DNA of 64,000 nt from Synaphobranchus kaupii (lineage: Eukaryota > Chordata > Actinopteri > Anguilliformes > Synaphobranchidae). Shown in pieces: positions 9,961-22,672 of this stretch (positions are counted from its first letter, which is position 1; each line of letters opens with the position of its first letter). The notes beneath the pieces were generated by a model that saw nothing but the letters and a program-made list of their open reading frames with translations, was not told where the DNA came from and did no database searches. The translations under genes and the position numbers were made by a program. Where the stretch lies: contig CM056397.1 in assembly GCA_029718625.1 (NCBI GenBank), forward strand, positions 248,001 through 312,000, in the 5' to 3' direction.

Positions 9961-11400
9961 GTATATCTGAACATGATTTTCTTAGCGTGTATAAACAGTG
10001 CATTTTATTCATTTTTTGTGGCTGTGGCGCTAGGAGGAAGTGCTTTGGGCTATTAATAGCTCCCTCCTATTTTATGGCACTGCAGTGTAACTGGAGAAGC
10101 TGAGGTTTTCGCAAGTGGCTACCCTTTAAAAAAATACTGCGTCAAAATTTATGGGGGTTCCTTAAAGCTGTAGTGTATCATTTCAGACAAACATGAATAC
10201 TGTAATTGAGACGGATACGTCTACCACTAGGGGGCCACTCAAGAGGGAATCAACTACTCATCCCATAAGCTTTATGGATAAATAATGCTTTATGATGAAG
10301 CATTGTGAATGATGTAATCAAATCACTTTCCCCTCATTTTCAACCGGTTTCAACCACTTTTTTTGAGGGAGGGGAAGGTGTCTGAGAACCAGACGTGACC
10401 GGAGGGGATCCGAAAGTTACCCACAAATGTGGACAACCACAAGTAGGGGGAAATAACAGGGATGCCCTGACAGAACAGGAAAAATAAACAAAGGGGAAAT
10501 ACCCCCTGGCGTATCAGCCAACAGGAAACAACTCAGAAAAGAGGGCAAAACCAGACTCGGAGACTTGAGTGGAAAAAGACAGAAGAGAAAGAAAAAACCT
10601 CCAGCTCTATAAAATACAGATGAGCTCAAACAAGGAGGAAAAAGAGAAAAAGGTAACAAAGGTTACAGCCTCAATGAGGACTGAATGAAAAACGAGGAAA
10701 GAACTTAGATTAGAGAAGAAAATATGAAAGAAAAAGTCCAAGGGACTAAACCTACACTCTAAGCTAAAGAAGTTCCTGCGTATCTTTTAAATGCAGAAAA
10801 GATATGCAGTCTTCTGAGTTCCATACCGAAGTTACCAGCCAAAGCGTAAACAAAGCTTACACAAAAGCACGGTACACAGAAGGCACTGGGCTTAAGTAGC
10901 CCTTCCGCACCTGAACCATAAGTATGTCGCAAGGTGCAAATGGGCTGAACTTAATATCTCCATTAATTATAGGTGTCTTGGGCGTAACATGCAATAAACC
11001 AATCAAAATGTCATATCCCATTCCCTTTAAAAGCCACCTGCATTTGCACCTTGGCAGATTACTAATATAATGGTGGACAGAAAGACTGTGAAAACAGCGA
11101 TTTACAGCTGGCGAAACAGACATCCTCATGCACGTAGTTAAAGTATGCAAGCAAGGAATAGGCTATATGAATCAATATTATTCAGACTAACCATTATTAC
11201 ATGTTTTGATATACACAATAATAATCTTTCACGTTAGGGTTTAACACCGGCTTCCCGGTAATTCCCGACCAAACTATTTCCCAGAAATATAATAACAGGA
11301 AAACAGGAAATTATTTTCCATTAGCTTACACTAGTGCTGTTATTTTATAAAATATATACAGTTTAATTTCATTGCAACAGCTGAGAATAAGCTACCAGAG
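9961..11400. other. Unassigned non-coding DNA
   Basis: No convincing coding region. Short ORFs here lack recognisable motifs. The stretch 10370-10750 is purine-rich. The segment around 10190-10260 (with CCACTAGGGGGC) resembles ends of dispersed fish repeats, but no partner was found. Confidence 0.5.
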
Positions 11401-11444
11401 CATGGCTATCCTCTCATGGCTATCCTCTCATGGCTATCCTAGCC
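11401..11444. repeat. 14-bp tandem repeat, three copies
   Basis: CATGGCTATCCTCT occurs three times in a row, the last copy ending in AG instead of CT. Clear short tandem duplication with no other function visible. Confidence 0.9.
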
Positions 11445-11479
11445 AACTAGCGTTTCATAGTTTTGTTTGTGTCTTGCTG

Positions 11480-11784
11480 AAACTAACGTCTTGTTTTGCT
11501 CTGCTTGTCTGCCAGCCTGCAGCCACATCCTTGCTCCACGCCACGCATCCCTGTCTCCTGCATCCCGCTCCTCCTCTACTACGCCAACCCAGGATTCAGC
11601 CACCATCCAGCCCCTTGCCTGCTCCTCACCCCCGTTCTGCCCCTGTTCGTGCCATCCCAGGATCCAGTCCCTTCCCTAAGCTTCTCCCTATATTTCTGGA
11701 GTTTAGTACGAAGTAATAAATTATCTGGATTATTGGATTTCTGAGTCGTGCATTTGAGTCCAGTCCCTTCTCGGATCCTTAACA
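11480..11784 (+). mobile_element. 3' end of a Gypsy-type LTR, 5' boundary unresolved
   Basis: The stretch ends with AATAAA (11715-11720) and then TCTGAGTCGTGCATTTGAG, TCCAGTCCC and CTTAACA. This matches the layout and much of the sequence of the R-U5 end of the Gypsy LTR at 6794-8148 read on its own strand (TCTGAGTCGTGCATTTGGG up to CATAACA). It is therefore a related but distinct LTR in plus orientation. The C/T-rich 11500-11690 part would be the preceding LTR body. A candidate start is TG at 11168, preceded by TATA, which also follows 11784, but this pairing is weak. Confidence 0.5.
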
Positions 11785-12339
11785 TATATTCTAATATTGA
11801 TTAATAACAAACAGCGTTATTTTGCCTTAATGATGACACTAAATACACTAAAGCTGTCAGGTTGGGAACCCATAGGTTTACACACATTTACCCTTGTTTT
11901 ATATTGTCCTCCTTATGGAAATATGATCAAGCTGTTTTTACTGGTAGCTTAATGCCTTAAAACAAGCCCACTTTCCCGCGATTCCAGGGACAACGTGCAT
12001 CTATTCCGGGAGAGAAAATGTTTTCTTTTTGGGAGAAATATTAATCCCTATTTCACAACGTCATCTTGATATTTTTACGCTTGATTTAACTATTGTCCCC
12101 TAACAGAAGATTGTCCCCCCAGAAGATTGCAGGAACTATTGGCCAATATATCATAGAGTCATAGCTTGATCCAGGATATTTGCGAATATATGTGTAACCT
12201 TACACGTAGCATCTCACATTGCCTGGATGTTGAGTGGGCTCCCTTACGTTTCACATATAACAGTGTTCTCTGTTGGAGCAGAACCCCAGGAAACCCAATG
12301 TTCGCTGTGAACTCCTGTTTTACCCATTCTTAGCTGACA
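11785..12339. other. Unassigned non-coding DNA
   Basis: AT-rich sequence without supported coding potential or recognised repeat. Confidence 0.5.
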
Positions 12340-12343
12340 GGTG

Positions 12344-13426
12344 TGATGGGGATCCTATTTTCCCGCATTACCCTCGCGATTGTCAGTCCGCGTTCCATGT
12401 TCCTCAGATTCCACTCCCTGTCTTTGTCATTGCACTATTCGGGTGATTTTAGGAACATTCGGGTTTCCTCTGTATTTCATATCTCGTTTTCTTCCTTCTG
12501 GCTTTATTAATATTTGTATATAATACTAATGTACTAATCATACTAACTGTTAGATTAGATTTAATACTAACCTGCTAACAAACTAACGTGTATATAATAC
12601 TAACCAGCTAACCTACTAACATTAGGGTTTTAGAGTTCGCTACTAACATTACTAATTACTAATTCATCTTGAGTTTCTACCTGCAGCTGTCATTTCCCTC
12701 CTTGTTATCCTATCCCTGTATCTATCTGATTTCGCATTCTCTGCACGTGTGTCCACTTTCGCGTTCCTCCCCTCAGAGCTGTGCACTTGTCTACCTGCTA
12801 ACCCCAGGCCATTTGTTATCATTGTGTCTATGTGTATTCCAGTCCGTGTCTTACGTTTCCCCCGTTATTGTATCATTAGTCCTTGTTAACCCTCATTGTT
12901 CTCTCCTGTGTACTACCCATTTCCCCTCCTCTTCACACCTGATTCCTTTTGTGTAATCTTCTCCCTGTGTATTTATACCCTGTTATTTCAGTCTGTCTTC
13001 GCGAGTTCCTCATCATTGATTTTCTACTGTGTGTTTTGCTAGTTTCCCGAGTACCTGCCCTGATATCTGTTTCCGAGTTTCCGTATCCCTCATCCTTTAC
13101 CTGTGGTTGTTTTTTTTCCTGTTTTCTGTCTTCGGTTTGTTTTCTTTTTGTTTCCCTTTTGTCTCCCTGGTTTAGACCCCTGCCTGTGTTCTCGCGACTC
13201 TGATTTTTGGATACTGTTTTTGTGCCTTTGTTGTGCCTTCCCGGTTCGCGCCCCTGCCTGTTCTGTGACCCTGTTTTTGGATTCTGTCTTTGTACCGTTG
13301 CCCTGCCTTCCCGGTTTTTGACCCGGCCTGTATTACCACGGATTGCTGCCTTGCCCTTATTAAACCTCGTTTTTTTTTTTTGTACTCCTGCCTGCATTTG
13401 GGTCCTTCCCCCACCTACACCTAACA
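12344..13426 (+). mobile_element. Probable solo Gypsy-type LTR
   Basis: The 3' part is typical of a fish Gypsy LTR. C/T-rich sequence with repeated CCCTGCCTG and CCTTCCCGG blocks precedes a polyadenylation signal (ATTAAA, 13359-13364), a T run, then CTGCATTTGGGTCC and CACCTAACA at 13426. The proposed 5' end is TGATGGGG at 12344. GGTG flanks both sides (12340-12343 and 13427-13430), compatible with a 4-bp duplication. No internal region or second LTR is present, so recombination between two LTRs is the simplest explanation. A segment at 12520-12665 is enriched in ACTAA pentamers. The 3' end is well supported. The 5' end rests on a short match. Confidence 0.5.
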
Positions 13427-13430
13427 GGTG

Positions 13431-13865
13431 ACATCTCTGATTGGTGGAACTCTATCTAGGATTGTGGGCAGTGTAGTCCTTTACCGTTTATACGGGAATA
13501 AAACATGATTTCTTAAAAACTAAGTTAAAATCAGACTGACTTATGGCTTCTACAGGAGCATATAGCCTATCATCATTACACAATATCGTAGCTCATGGTA
13601 AGTGTACCTTTTACGGTTAATACATTATGACTAATAATCAAATTTGTCAACTGTGAAAATATATGGAATTTTTACTTCCAGTACCAGACGTTTCAGCTCT
13701 ATAAATGGTAAAGAATGACGTGTGATTCCTGAAGGACATGGAAAGGAAGGAGAGGGAAAGGAAGTGGGAGAGAGTATGGGGGAGATGGTTGGAATGACCC
13801 ATGTGCCCTAAGTTTGAGGGAAGAACCTTGTGAAGTGGGACTACACCACTCTTAGAACTTATAGC
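13431..13865. other. Unassigned non-coding DNA with a purine tract
   Basis: No supported gene. Positions 13735-13795 are almost entirely A and G on the plus strand. Confidence 0.5.
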
Positions 13866-14998
13866 ACAGGGATTCTCAAACCTGTGCCTGGGGGACGTAT
13901 GATCGTTTACGGTCCAACAACAATCGTAATCTCTGAATTGTGAAGTTGTTAATTGTTCTTCATTCGACACTTAATCTTTATTGACTTCACTTTCTGAAGT
14001 TTTTAAAATATTATTTTACTTTTAGTATATGTTTTCTATTGGCCCAGACAGTTTCGATGAAGGATATTTTAAATATTTACAGAAGCTTTTGACGACCTGC
14101 CTGTTTTACAATGGTTTGTATAGCGCCAGTTGTGGGTTTGTGGTTTAAGGCAAGAAGTTCATTTTAAGGAACTCCAAAGCAGTGTGCACAGCAATGTTAT
14201 GATACCTGATTATTTTTTATAAGTATTATGTTTAATCTTATTTTCGTTTGGAACTATTTCCTATGGCACATCCAACCTGAGACAGCTGCATTCACAGAAA
14301 GAAGTCAGTCATGATTTAAAAAACATATTTTTGTTTATAATTGTGAAACACACTATAAAATGAATGTGTTCATATGTACAGCCTCTGGTATAACATTGCT
14401 GTACTTACTTGAAGTTACTCCAAACCACAAACCCGTGTTTGCCCCTACCAGCCATAGTAAACCTGGCAGTTTTTCAAAAATTCCTGTAAATGTCTCAAAT
14501 ATCTGTCACCACACACAAAACTATCTTGGCCAAATTTAAAACATACACTACAACTGAAATAATGTTTCGAAACTGAAATAATGGGGATAGTTCACTTTCA
14601 CTCCAGAAATATATGTCAGAACTACATAAGCTATACGCATGCCATGGACAATAAATAAATGTCCTATATTCACATCCCAGGACCTTGAATCTGTCAAACT
14701 AACAAATTGTTCTTTAGCAAGAGGTTTAGTTTAATTGATAAAATTACAGATTCCCAAGAGAAACCAGTGGGGTCCTGATTGCTGAAATTATGGACTTATT
14801 ATAACTGAAACTAAAATAATTGTGTTCAGATAAAGCAGATCACAAAAAGCCTAGCCTTTATTGGGTTAATATGTTTTTAAAAATGAAAGAACATGAAAAA
14901 TGCATGTTTCCAACAAGCTTAATTGATCAAGAGATTAGCTGTAAAAAAAAAAGCATACACACAGGGGTCCAGCAGAACTGAGTTTGAGATCTCCTAAG
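13866..14998. mobile_element. Possible hAT-like non-autonomous element
   Basis: The left end carries CAGGGATTCTCAAACC and the right end, read on the minus strand, GGAGATCTCAAACTC. These are imperfect inverted ends resembling the CAGNGGTTCTCAAACT type termini of hAT-derived fish repeats. An 8-bp target duplication could not be recognised, so the pairing of these ends is tentative. The interval contains the inverted repeat described separately. Confidence 0.3.
14012..14560. repeat. Diverged inverted repeat (foldback), arms about 190 bp
   Basis: The left arm at about 14012-14210 pairs with the reverse complement of about 14378-14560. Shared landmarks in order are TAGTATATG / TAGTGTATG, TTGGCC, ATTTACAG, GGGTTTGTGGTTT and ACAGCAATGTTAT. 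Arms differ by many substitutions and small indels, so the structure is old. The roughly 165-bp centre is AT-rich and non-coding. Confidence 0.7.
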
Positions 14999-17103
14999 CT
15001 AGTATAGCTCACTCATGGTGAAGCCCAGTGTACTGAAATCACTTGCCCCGTGGGCATGTCTCCCACCATAAGGCATTCCCTCCTGTATAGGGAAAACCAA
15101 CTTGGAAAGGACACTCCCACTGGGGAAACAGTCATCCCAGGGCCGCAATACAACATCTTTACGTAATACGCTCCCTTTTTGCTTACTGGATACTTAGTAG
15201 CTCAGGAGGGATTTAAGTGTGATAAGTGTGTGTCATGGTTTTGTCATTTTCTGACCTATCACATTGATGGATGGCTCTCACATCATTGACTGTAACCTCC
15301 TGCTTAACCTGTGAGGTTTCAGGCCTTTCCCAAGCCTGTCACAAGTCTAACATTAGACCAGTTTAAGCATTTCATCACTGTGAGCAGTTGTGAGCTTTGC
15401 AAAGTCAATGACCCTGTCCAGAAATATGATATAATGTGGGCCTGTTTCCTTCTTTTTGATCCAATATGTTATGGAAACTATTAAATAAGAAACGAACAAG
15501 AAAAAAATGAAAAAATGTCTAGATAAATAAACAATAAGCATAAGTAATTTTTCAAGCTCTTGTTTAAGTACTGCCACATGTTTCAGGGCCAGATGAGATC
15601 CATTCTCCTGATTCAACAAATTTCACACACACAAAAAAAAGAGGCGAGGCTTTAGTGAACTCCTGACCCCATTGTGTCCATGGCAACCCCCAGACACCTT
15701 CTATTGTCTGGTTTTACAGCAGCCTTCAAGCATCATCTGCTGGACTCCTCTGCATAGTGATAATGCAATGCCACTGGTACATTCTAGTCCCTATTCCGAA
15801 AAGTTCTTAAGCCTGCAGTCTCACTGGGGTCGCCGGCCCTTGTCAGTGCTGGGGATCGAAGAGGCTGATTGATGACCAGTTCAGGACTGGTTTCCTTAGT
15901 ATGGAAAGGTATGTGCCCAATCAGCCCTTTGAACAAATAGCCTCACATTAAAGCAGAATTAAACAAAGCAACACAATGTAAACAGAGATGATTGTTGCAA
16001 CACTAGGGTGAAAACCTGCCAGGCAAATACAGTGCACTCAGCCATAATCAAACAAAATGCGCTTGGCCACAAATCAGGATGTCTGCCTCTCTTCCTCTCC
16101 AGAAAGTAAGCAGTATTTGACATAAATATTCACTAAGGCACATACACGATCAGTTAGGCCTGGACAGCAGAACAAAGGGTTGGGGTGAGGATAACGTGTA
16201 TCTGCCATTTATGTCCAAATGAGAGGAAAATAGGTTTTAAAAGGGCAGAAGTTGAGACAGATGAACTAGGATGGCATTCGTGGCAAAGTGTCAGACCAGT
16301 CCCACTCCAAAATTCACTGCAAACATGTAGGACACACCCACTCCAACTTTCACTATATCACTGCATATAGACGAGCCACTACTACCATGGAGCACTCTGC
16401 TTGCAAGCTTTTAGTGTTAATAATTGATTAATGAAATAGCACTGTTTCAGCCATGTTGTTTAGGCATCACAAAATACTGTAGGATGGTTAAAGGGCTCAT
16501 ATTCCTAAACTAATTATCCCCAGCGAACACAACAAAATTCCAGAATATTGAAGAATGTTTTACTTAGGTTACCATTTGGTTGTGAGATTCACCAAAGTAT
16601 TCATCAAACATGGAACATATGTCTTAGAACATATTTCTTCTTGTTCTATTTGTACAGGTCATAGCTATAGTTACAAACTCCCTTTCTAAGGAAATGTTTT
16701 CTACACTATTATAAGTTAGTTAATGTGTCTATAATGTTGTTAGATACATAGATACACAAGGATATTTTCCCTTCTGTGGTTTTCTAGCTAGCTAGTTACT
16801 TATTTATGGAACTTGCTACTTATTACTTATTATAACTGTAAAACTGAGACTATTGCATAATAGCTTTAGCTTTACAGCAGCAAAGCCCTTTAGCTATACA
16901 CAATTAATCATCACAAATATTTCTTATAGCAATAATTGCATAACATGTTTAAATGGAGTTGAAGGTTGTGAATATTTAAGCCAGATATTTGTACTAGCAA
17001 GCAATTCAGATTAAATTCTTTAGCTAGCTATATACTGCTGCCAGAAGAAAGGGGTTATCATGTGGAATGTATATCATTTTTTACCATTTCATCTTTATGG
17101 GAG
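14999..17103. other. Unassigned non-coding DNA
   Basis: No gene or repeat could be supported. ORFs at 15353-15872 and 16185-16370 have no recognisable motifs. Confidence 0.5.
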
Positions 17104-17283
17104 TGCATTGCTGCCACAGTGAGAACATATTTTTCTGCTAAGTATCTCATTATAATGAGAATTTCTTTCTCATGAAAGAAATGTTTCTTTCTCAAGAAAC
17201 ATTTCTCATTTTAATGAGATACGTATGCCTTTATAACGCCATACAGAACAAAATAACAAGATTTTCACTGTGGCAGCAATGCG
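17104..17283. mobile_element. 180-bp palindromic MITE
   Basis: Terminal inverted repeats: TGCATTGCTGCCACAGTGA at 17104-17122, and its reverse complement (one mismatch at the outer base) at 17265-17283. The inside is also palindromic: ATCTCATTATAATGAGA near 17146, AGAAATGTTTCTTTC / GAAACATTTCTC, and AATGAGATA near 17214. Transposase-free, so it would depend on another element. Superfamily not determined. Confidence 0.7.
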
Positions 17284-20200
17284 CTGCCGTAGTACTTGGT
17301 TATTTAGCAAATTAATTACATTTGTGGCACTCGCTACAGATTCCTGCAATCTGAATTTGGGAGGTCCACAGTACACCAGGAGGGCACACACCAGTTTTGG
17401 CACTCGTTTTAGCCAATGCAAGTTTTTTAACAACACTGTGAGAGAAACCTTTACACAGTAATTTGCATACAGCCCAGAGAGATTAATATACTGAATTGTA
17501 CAAATAGGTAAGGACCACAGATAATTACAGACAATGTAACACACTGTATATTTTCAGAATATATGAGTCTATGGTAAAGCCTGGAAAAGTATTTGTTTCT
17601 ACACAACAAACAAAAAACAATTTACTAAACTAAACATAAAGGAGGAAATATGGCATGTATTATTGTACTGTTTCAAACAGGAGAATGCCTCTGCATAACC
17701 ACTTTAGAGAAGCGAAATGTCATTCTGTCACCCCCATCCACGCACGGCTTTCATTCCCAGACCTCTGCTTCCAAGGGACTCAGAAGTATGTTGCTAATAG
17801 TTACTTTCCTCTTTAAATGGTTTCCATTTTTGCCCCTGGGTATTTCTTCTTTTTTAAATTTTTTTTATTTTTAAGGTTCAACATTCACAACATGAAAATA
17901 GCATCTAGTATGTTTCCTGGTCTAAAACTGCCTGAAACAACCCAAACAAACAACACAGCTAGCCTTCACCATACCAAACAATGCAATGGGCCTTCGCCAT
18001 ATTGAACAAAACCACTTACAATGCCAGAATTTAACCAAAGGCTTCTTCTGCGTTATTCTAAATTGGGTTGAGAACTGAAATTCAATGAGGAGGCGCAATT
18101 AACTTTATTTCACTCAGCAATGCTTAGCAGCTGAAACTAAAGAATACTTCCTGGAATGCTGTGTTTAAAATTAACGTGTTGAGCCTATGTTAATTATACA
18201 TTCTTGAGGTGACTTTCTAGTGAGCAAGGCACATTTTCTTTTGTACCGAAAAGAGAGAAGACGCGGGCATATCAAACTTCTTGTGCATGGGGAGGCTGGC
18301 AGTTCTGACTTATTCAGCCAAAATGACTGAATTGTCACTTATTTTATAATAACTTGGCTTTGCTGAGCCTAGAAATCCAGCTGGAGTTTTTTTTTATTCT
18401 TGGCCTTTTTCCCCCCAAGAATAATTCTAATTAGATTATTTTTTCAAAACACAGATCAATTGTAGGTTGAAACTGCCAGATGTGCCGATTCTTGAACAAC
18501 ATGAGCATACATTATTTTTTAAACAATTCTGCTGCATGAATCCAATTGGCAGTTGGCAACAAAGTCCATTCCCAGTGCTGCTCTTTCAACCAGAAGTGAA
18601 CTGCTGTGTTTGCCACCTTATTTAATATGAAACAGAGCATTTACTTCAAGCCTTCTGCATTTGATTTTGAATTAACTTCTTGAGACACAGGTATTTTGTT
18701 CTTCTTTGTTTTCATGATATTTGAACCTAAGGCTCCAGAATGATGTATCCAGCTCAGATATTTGTTGTAAATGCAGTGATATGTCCTACAGTAAGGATAA
18801 AATGACTATGAGACCATACCAATGCCACAATGGATGATGCATAACCCGTTGTAGGCAGGGTTTCATTTGGTACAGTATTCCCTACCTCGCTGTGCACTTA
18901 CAATTCATCTGATTGAATTGGTGCCTGCAATCATCCTGCATTAGTTGTACCAGCTGCAGAATTTATGGAGTCCTCTATAGCAGTCACTGTGTAGCTTAGA
19001 TTGTAAATTGCAGGGTGAAAGTGTGTAGCAGCAAGCTATATAGAGTGGGTAGTTCATCCCCTTTGCAGTGATCGGACACAGTTACGACTGGGATTCCAAG
19101 AATGAAATGCTTCTACTGTGTACACAGGGTAATTGTGTAATCATGTGCTGTGACGAGGGAACCGTTGACCTGTCAATCATTACTTGATGTGATCGCATAG
19201 CTTAATAATCAGCCTTCATGTTTTGTATGCTTTTTTTCCACCATCAAAGAAAACTTGTGTGTTTATCATATAGCCATATGAATCGCAAATTCTAGTTTCA
19301 AGTGGCACTAGCTTTTATTTTTATAGATGAGAAATAAGATTTCTCTAGCGATTTCTAACCATTTGTATGGCTTGTATCCTTTCCCTCGACTCAGACTAAC
19401 GGTGATTAATTGCAGATGATGGGATTGCTTGGTGGAGTCTGAGCTTGACGCTAGAGCCCCCATTGAGTGGGCTTATAAACTTGTGGAGTGGGAATGCTGG
19501 GAGCTGACTGATTGTTTGTCTGATTGATACTTTCTCGACTGTTACCTGTAAACTAAAATAAGGTAATGGCCGGAAGCCTCAAATTACACTGATAGTTGTG
19601 CGTGGGCAGTGGAATAAATCACTATAAACAGCTCTTTGTGGAAAATAGTGTTGAGATGTGTGTGGGCAGCAATGCTCCAGTGTAAGGCAGCAGTAATGGG
19701 ATGGATCTGAACAGTGACACTGGGATTTGTCACAGATTCTAGAAGCCCACCCGATACTCAGTTTTGCATTCTTAACAATCTACTTTCTGTCTCTCAACGA
19801 AAGAAACATTGCAAACTTATATATCTTCTCAAAATTCATTGAGAGTGGACATTCTGTAACATAGCACCGGAAACTGCTATTAACTAGAACCTCCTGTTGT
19901 GAGAAGCAGGAGGAATGTAGGAGCCAAGTATATCTTTTATTCACTCTGAGGATTTAATCTGCAATACTTCTGCTGTAACTTCACACAAATTCTCCCTGCT
20001 CACTGTGCTATACTTTTGGGGGAGGGAGGAAAAGATTTAATCAATCACAACAACAATCAGACATTTTAACTTTATTGTGCAAATTCTCCATGGAGACACA
20101 AACACAGTGAACTTCCTCCCTGATCCGCAGCGATCAACAACATCTGCAGCTACAACAAGCCAGAGCCAGAGCAGATGTGTGGAGGGAGGGATGGGGAGAG

Positions 20201-21507
20201 AAAGAGAAGGAGAAAGATAGGGGGGACCTGCTTTCTCTGGCGGGGGTGCAATAAGAGTATATAACATGAAAGGAAGTCACATGATCAAATGGAATTGGTT
20301 GTGTTTAATTTTCAGTTCCAGGGACTATTAGCCAAGGACAGTCTTGAGTGGGAGGCTATCCCGTATCATAAATAAAGATACAGAGATTTATAATTATATT
20401 TTCCCTATCTGATCTGAAGGACTGCACCTGGTCTGCTCTGATTTTGTTAAATGGTTATAATATTTATAAATAATAATCTTGCAATGTGCATCGCTGCAAA
20501 ATTTTGGGAGGCAGAAAAATGACCCCTCCGTAACCCTTCCAGGGATCACTGAGTTCTCAAACATCTATCACACAACTCAAAAGTCCCCACTCAATATACC
20601 CTAGAGAGGCATCAGATATTAATAATGTCTGGTGTATTGTAAAATTTGATGTTTCATTGTTTTTTCCAATTAGAACTTCAATAAAAAAAATAATAATTTA
20701 AAATGACACATTCAAGATGTCCTCATCTTCACTCTTTCCATGAAGACATCTTTTCCTGTTGGTTTCTCTCTGTCTTTCTGCCCATTGTGTTCTACTCTGT
20801 TATTTTACTCTATCCTTCCTCACTTAGTGCTCTTCCTCTCTGTGCATTGCTTACTGTTCTGCTTTTTATCCATCCCTTACTTCTGTATTCATTCTCGCTA
20901 TCCGTCACTTTCTGCTCCGTTCCGACTCTCTGAAAAGACAAGCAGCACTTTTCCCCCTTGTCCTCCCCATGTTGAATGCCCAATCGTAGTCGCCAGCCGC
21001 ACTCAGTGCTACAGCATCCATTTGGTTATTATTTCGAGCGACTGCAGACCAGCACTGGGCCTTTTCCAAAACAACTTGATGTGAAGCCACAGTCCGAAAT
21101 TTGATCTTGCCCAGACTTGAGTTGGAGAACACTTACTATACGGTACACACAGAAGCACAATCTTACATTTAGTAAATAGGCAAGCATGCCATGGCACGTA
21201 GAGAAAGACTATGGTAAGAGGGCATATGATAATAAAAAAAATATCCATGGCAGTGAATCCCTCCATTTTACCACCTCTCTCACTCCCAATGGTGGAAATA
21301 AGTGATGGTCTGTTCATATTAAAAGATTTTAACCAAACAGGTAGCAGTATGTGTAATTGTACTAGGATCATGCCAGTGCCGAATGTGGCCAACAGCCCTG
21401 GTGACAGCATCACCCATGGAGGGAGAGTTTTGATTGGCTGGGAACTTCATGCCAAACTGTGGAAGAGTGACTCCTCTGGTTAGGCAGGTATCTGCAGTCT
21501 GCCCATG
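17284..21507. other. Repeat-poor non-coding DNA
   Basis: No coding exon could be supported over about 4.2 kb. The part from about 18050 to 19560 has balanced composition, few simple repeats and ATTA-type homeodomain core sites (for example TCTAATTAGATTA at about 18427). This is the look of vertebrate regulatory DNA, but nothing proves it. Positions 20703-20935 are C/T-rich, giving Ser/Leu-rich spurious ORFs. Confidence 0.4.
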
Positions 21508-21509
21508 TA

Positions 21510-22670
21510 CAGTGCCTTGCGAAAGTATTCACCCCCTTGGCGTTTTTCCTATTTTGTTGCATTACAACCTGTAATTGAAATGGATATTTATTTGGATTTT
21601 ATGTAATGGACCTACACAAAATAGTCCAAATTGGTGAAGTGAAATTTAAAAAAAACTTGTTTTAAAAAATTCTAAAAAAAATTTAAAAAAACGGAAAAGT
21701 GGTGCGTGCATATGTATTCACCCCCTTTGCTTTAATGTATTTTTAAAGTATCATATTTAATATTTGGTGGCATATCCTTTGCATGCTGCTACTTCCTGAA
21801 GTCTGTGACCCATCAATATCAAAAGACTCTTGATATATTATTTTCTGGTACTCTTACAAGCGATACTATAACGTCTTTGCATTTGAATGGATCTCTATGG
21901 GAATTAGGGGGTGGGACTAGATTTAGCTGTAAATAACACTTGAACTGTATAGAACACATGGTTGGCTAAATGGCTCTAAGTCATCAAGGGACTATCCTAT
22001 CAAACAAGCCTTAAACCATCACTCTGCTGCCAGACATACAGTAGATATGGATGGATAACTTGAAGGGTTTCTTCTCCTGACTTATTTTTCCATAGAGTTC
22101 AATAGGAAAATTTGTCAGGAGAAACAACCCTTAAAGTGATCCATCCATATCTACTGCATATCTGGCAGCAGTGTGATGGTTTGAGGCCCGTTTGATACCT
22201 CAGACCCTTGATGACTTACAGCCATTTTACCAACCATGTATTCTATACAGTTCAAGTGTTATTTACAGCTAAATCTAGTCCCACCCCCTAATTCCCATAG
22301 AGATCCATTCAAATGCAAAGACGTTATAGTATCGCTTGTAAGAGTACCAGAAAATAATATATCAAGAGTCTTTTGACAGACTTCAGGAAGTAGCAGCATG
22401 CAAAGGATATGCCACCAAATATTAAATATGATACTTTAAAAATACATTAAAGCAAAGGGGGTGAATACATATGCACGCACCACTTTTCCGTTTTTGTTTT
22501 TTTATTAGAATTTTTTAAAACAAGTTTTTTTAAAATTTCACTTCACCAATTTGGACTATTTTGTGTAGGTCCATTACATAAAATCCAAATAAATATCCAT
22601 TTCAATTACAGGTTGTAATGCAACAAAATAGGAAAAACGCCAAGGGGGTGAATACTTTCGCAAGGCACTG
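21510..22670. mobile_element. Tc1/mariner-type foldback element, non-autonomous
   Basis: Ends CAGTGCCTTGCGAAAGTATT and its exact reverse complement, flanked by TA on both sides (21508-21509 and 22671-22672). The terminal sequence is the widespread fish Tc1-like terminus with TTCACCCCCTT and GTTGCATTACAACCTG. The whole 1,161 bp folds on itself. Arms of about 570 bp pair around a centre near 22095, with few mismatches. One visible difference is an 11- to 13-bp segment at about 21808-21820 absent from the other arm. No transposase remnant is present, so movement would need a transposase in trans. Confidence 0.9.
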
Positions 22671-22672
22671 TA

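Noticed and set aside
12669..13397. Ser/Leu- and Lys/Gln-rich ORFs on both strands
   Set aside because: C/T-rich sequence of the probable LTR, without coding signals.
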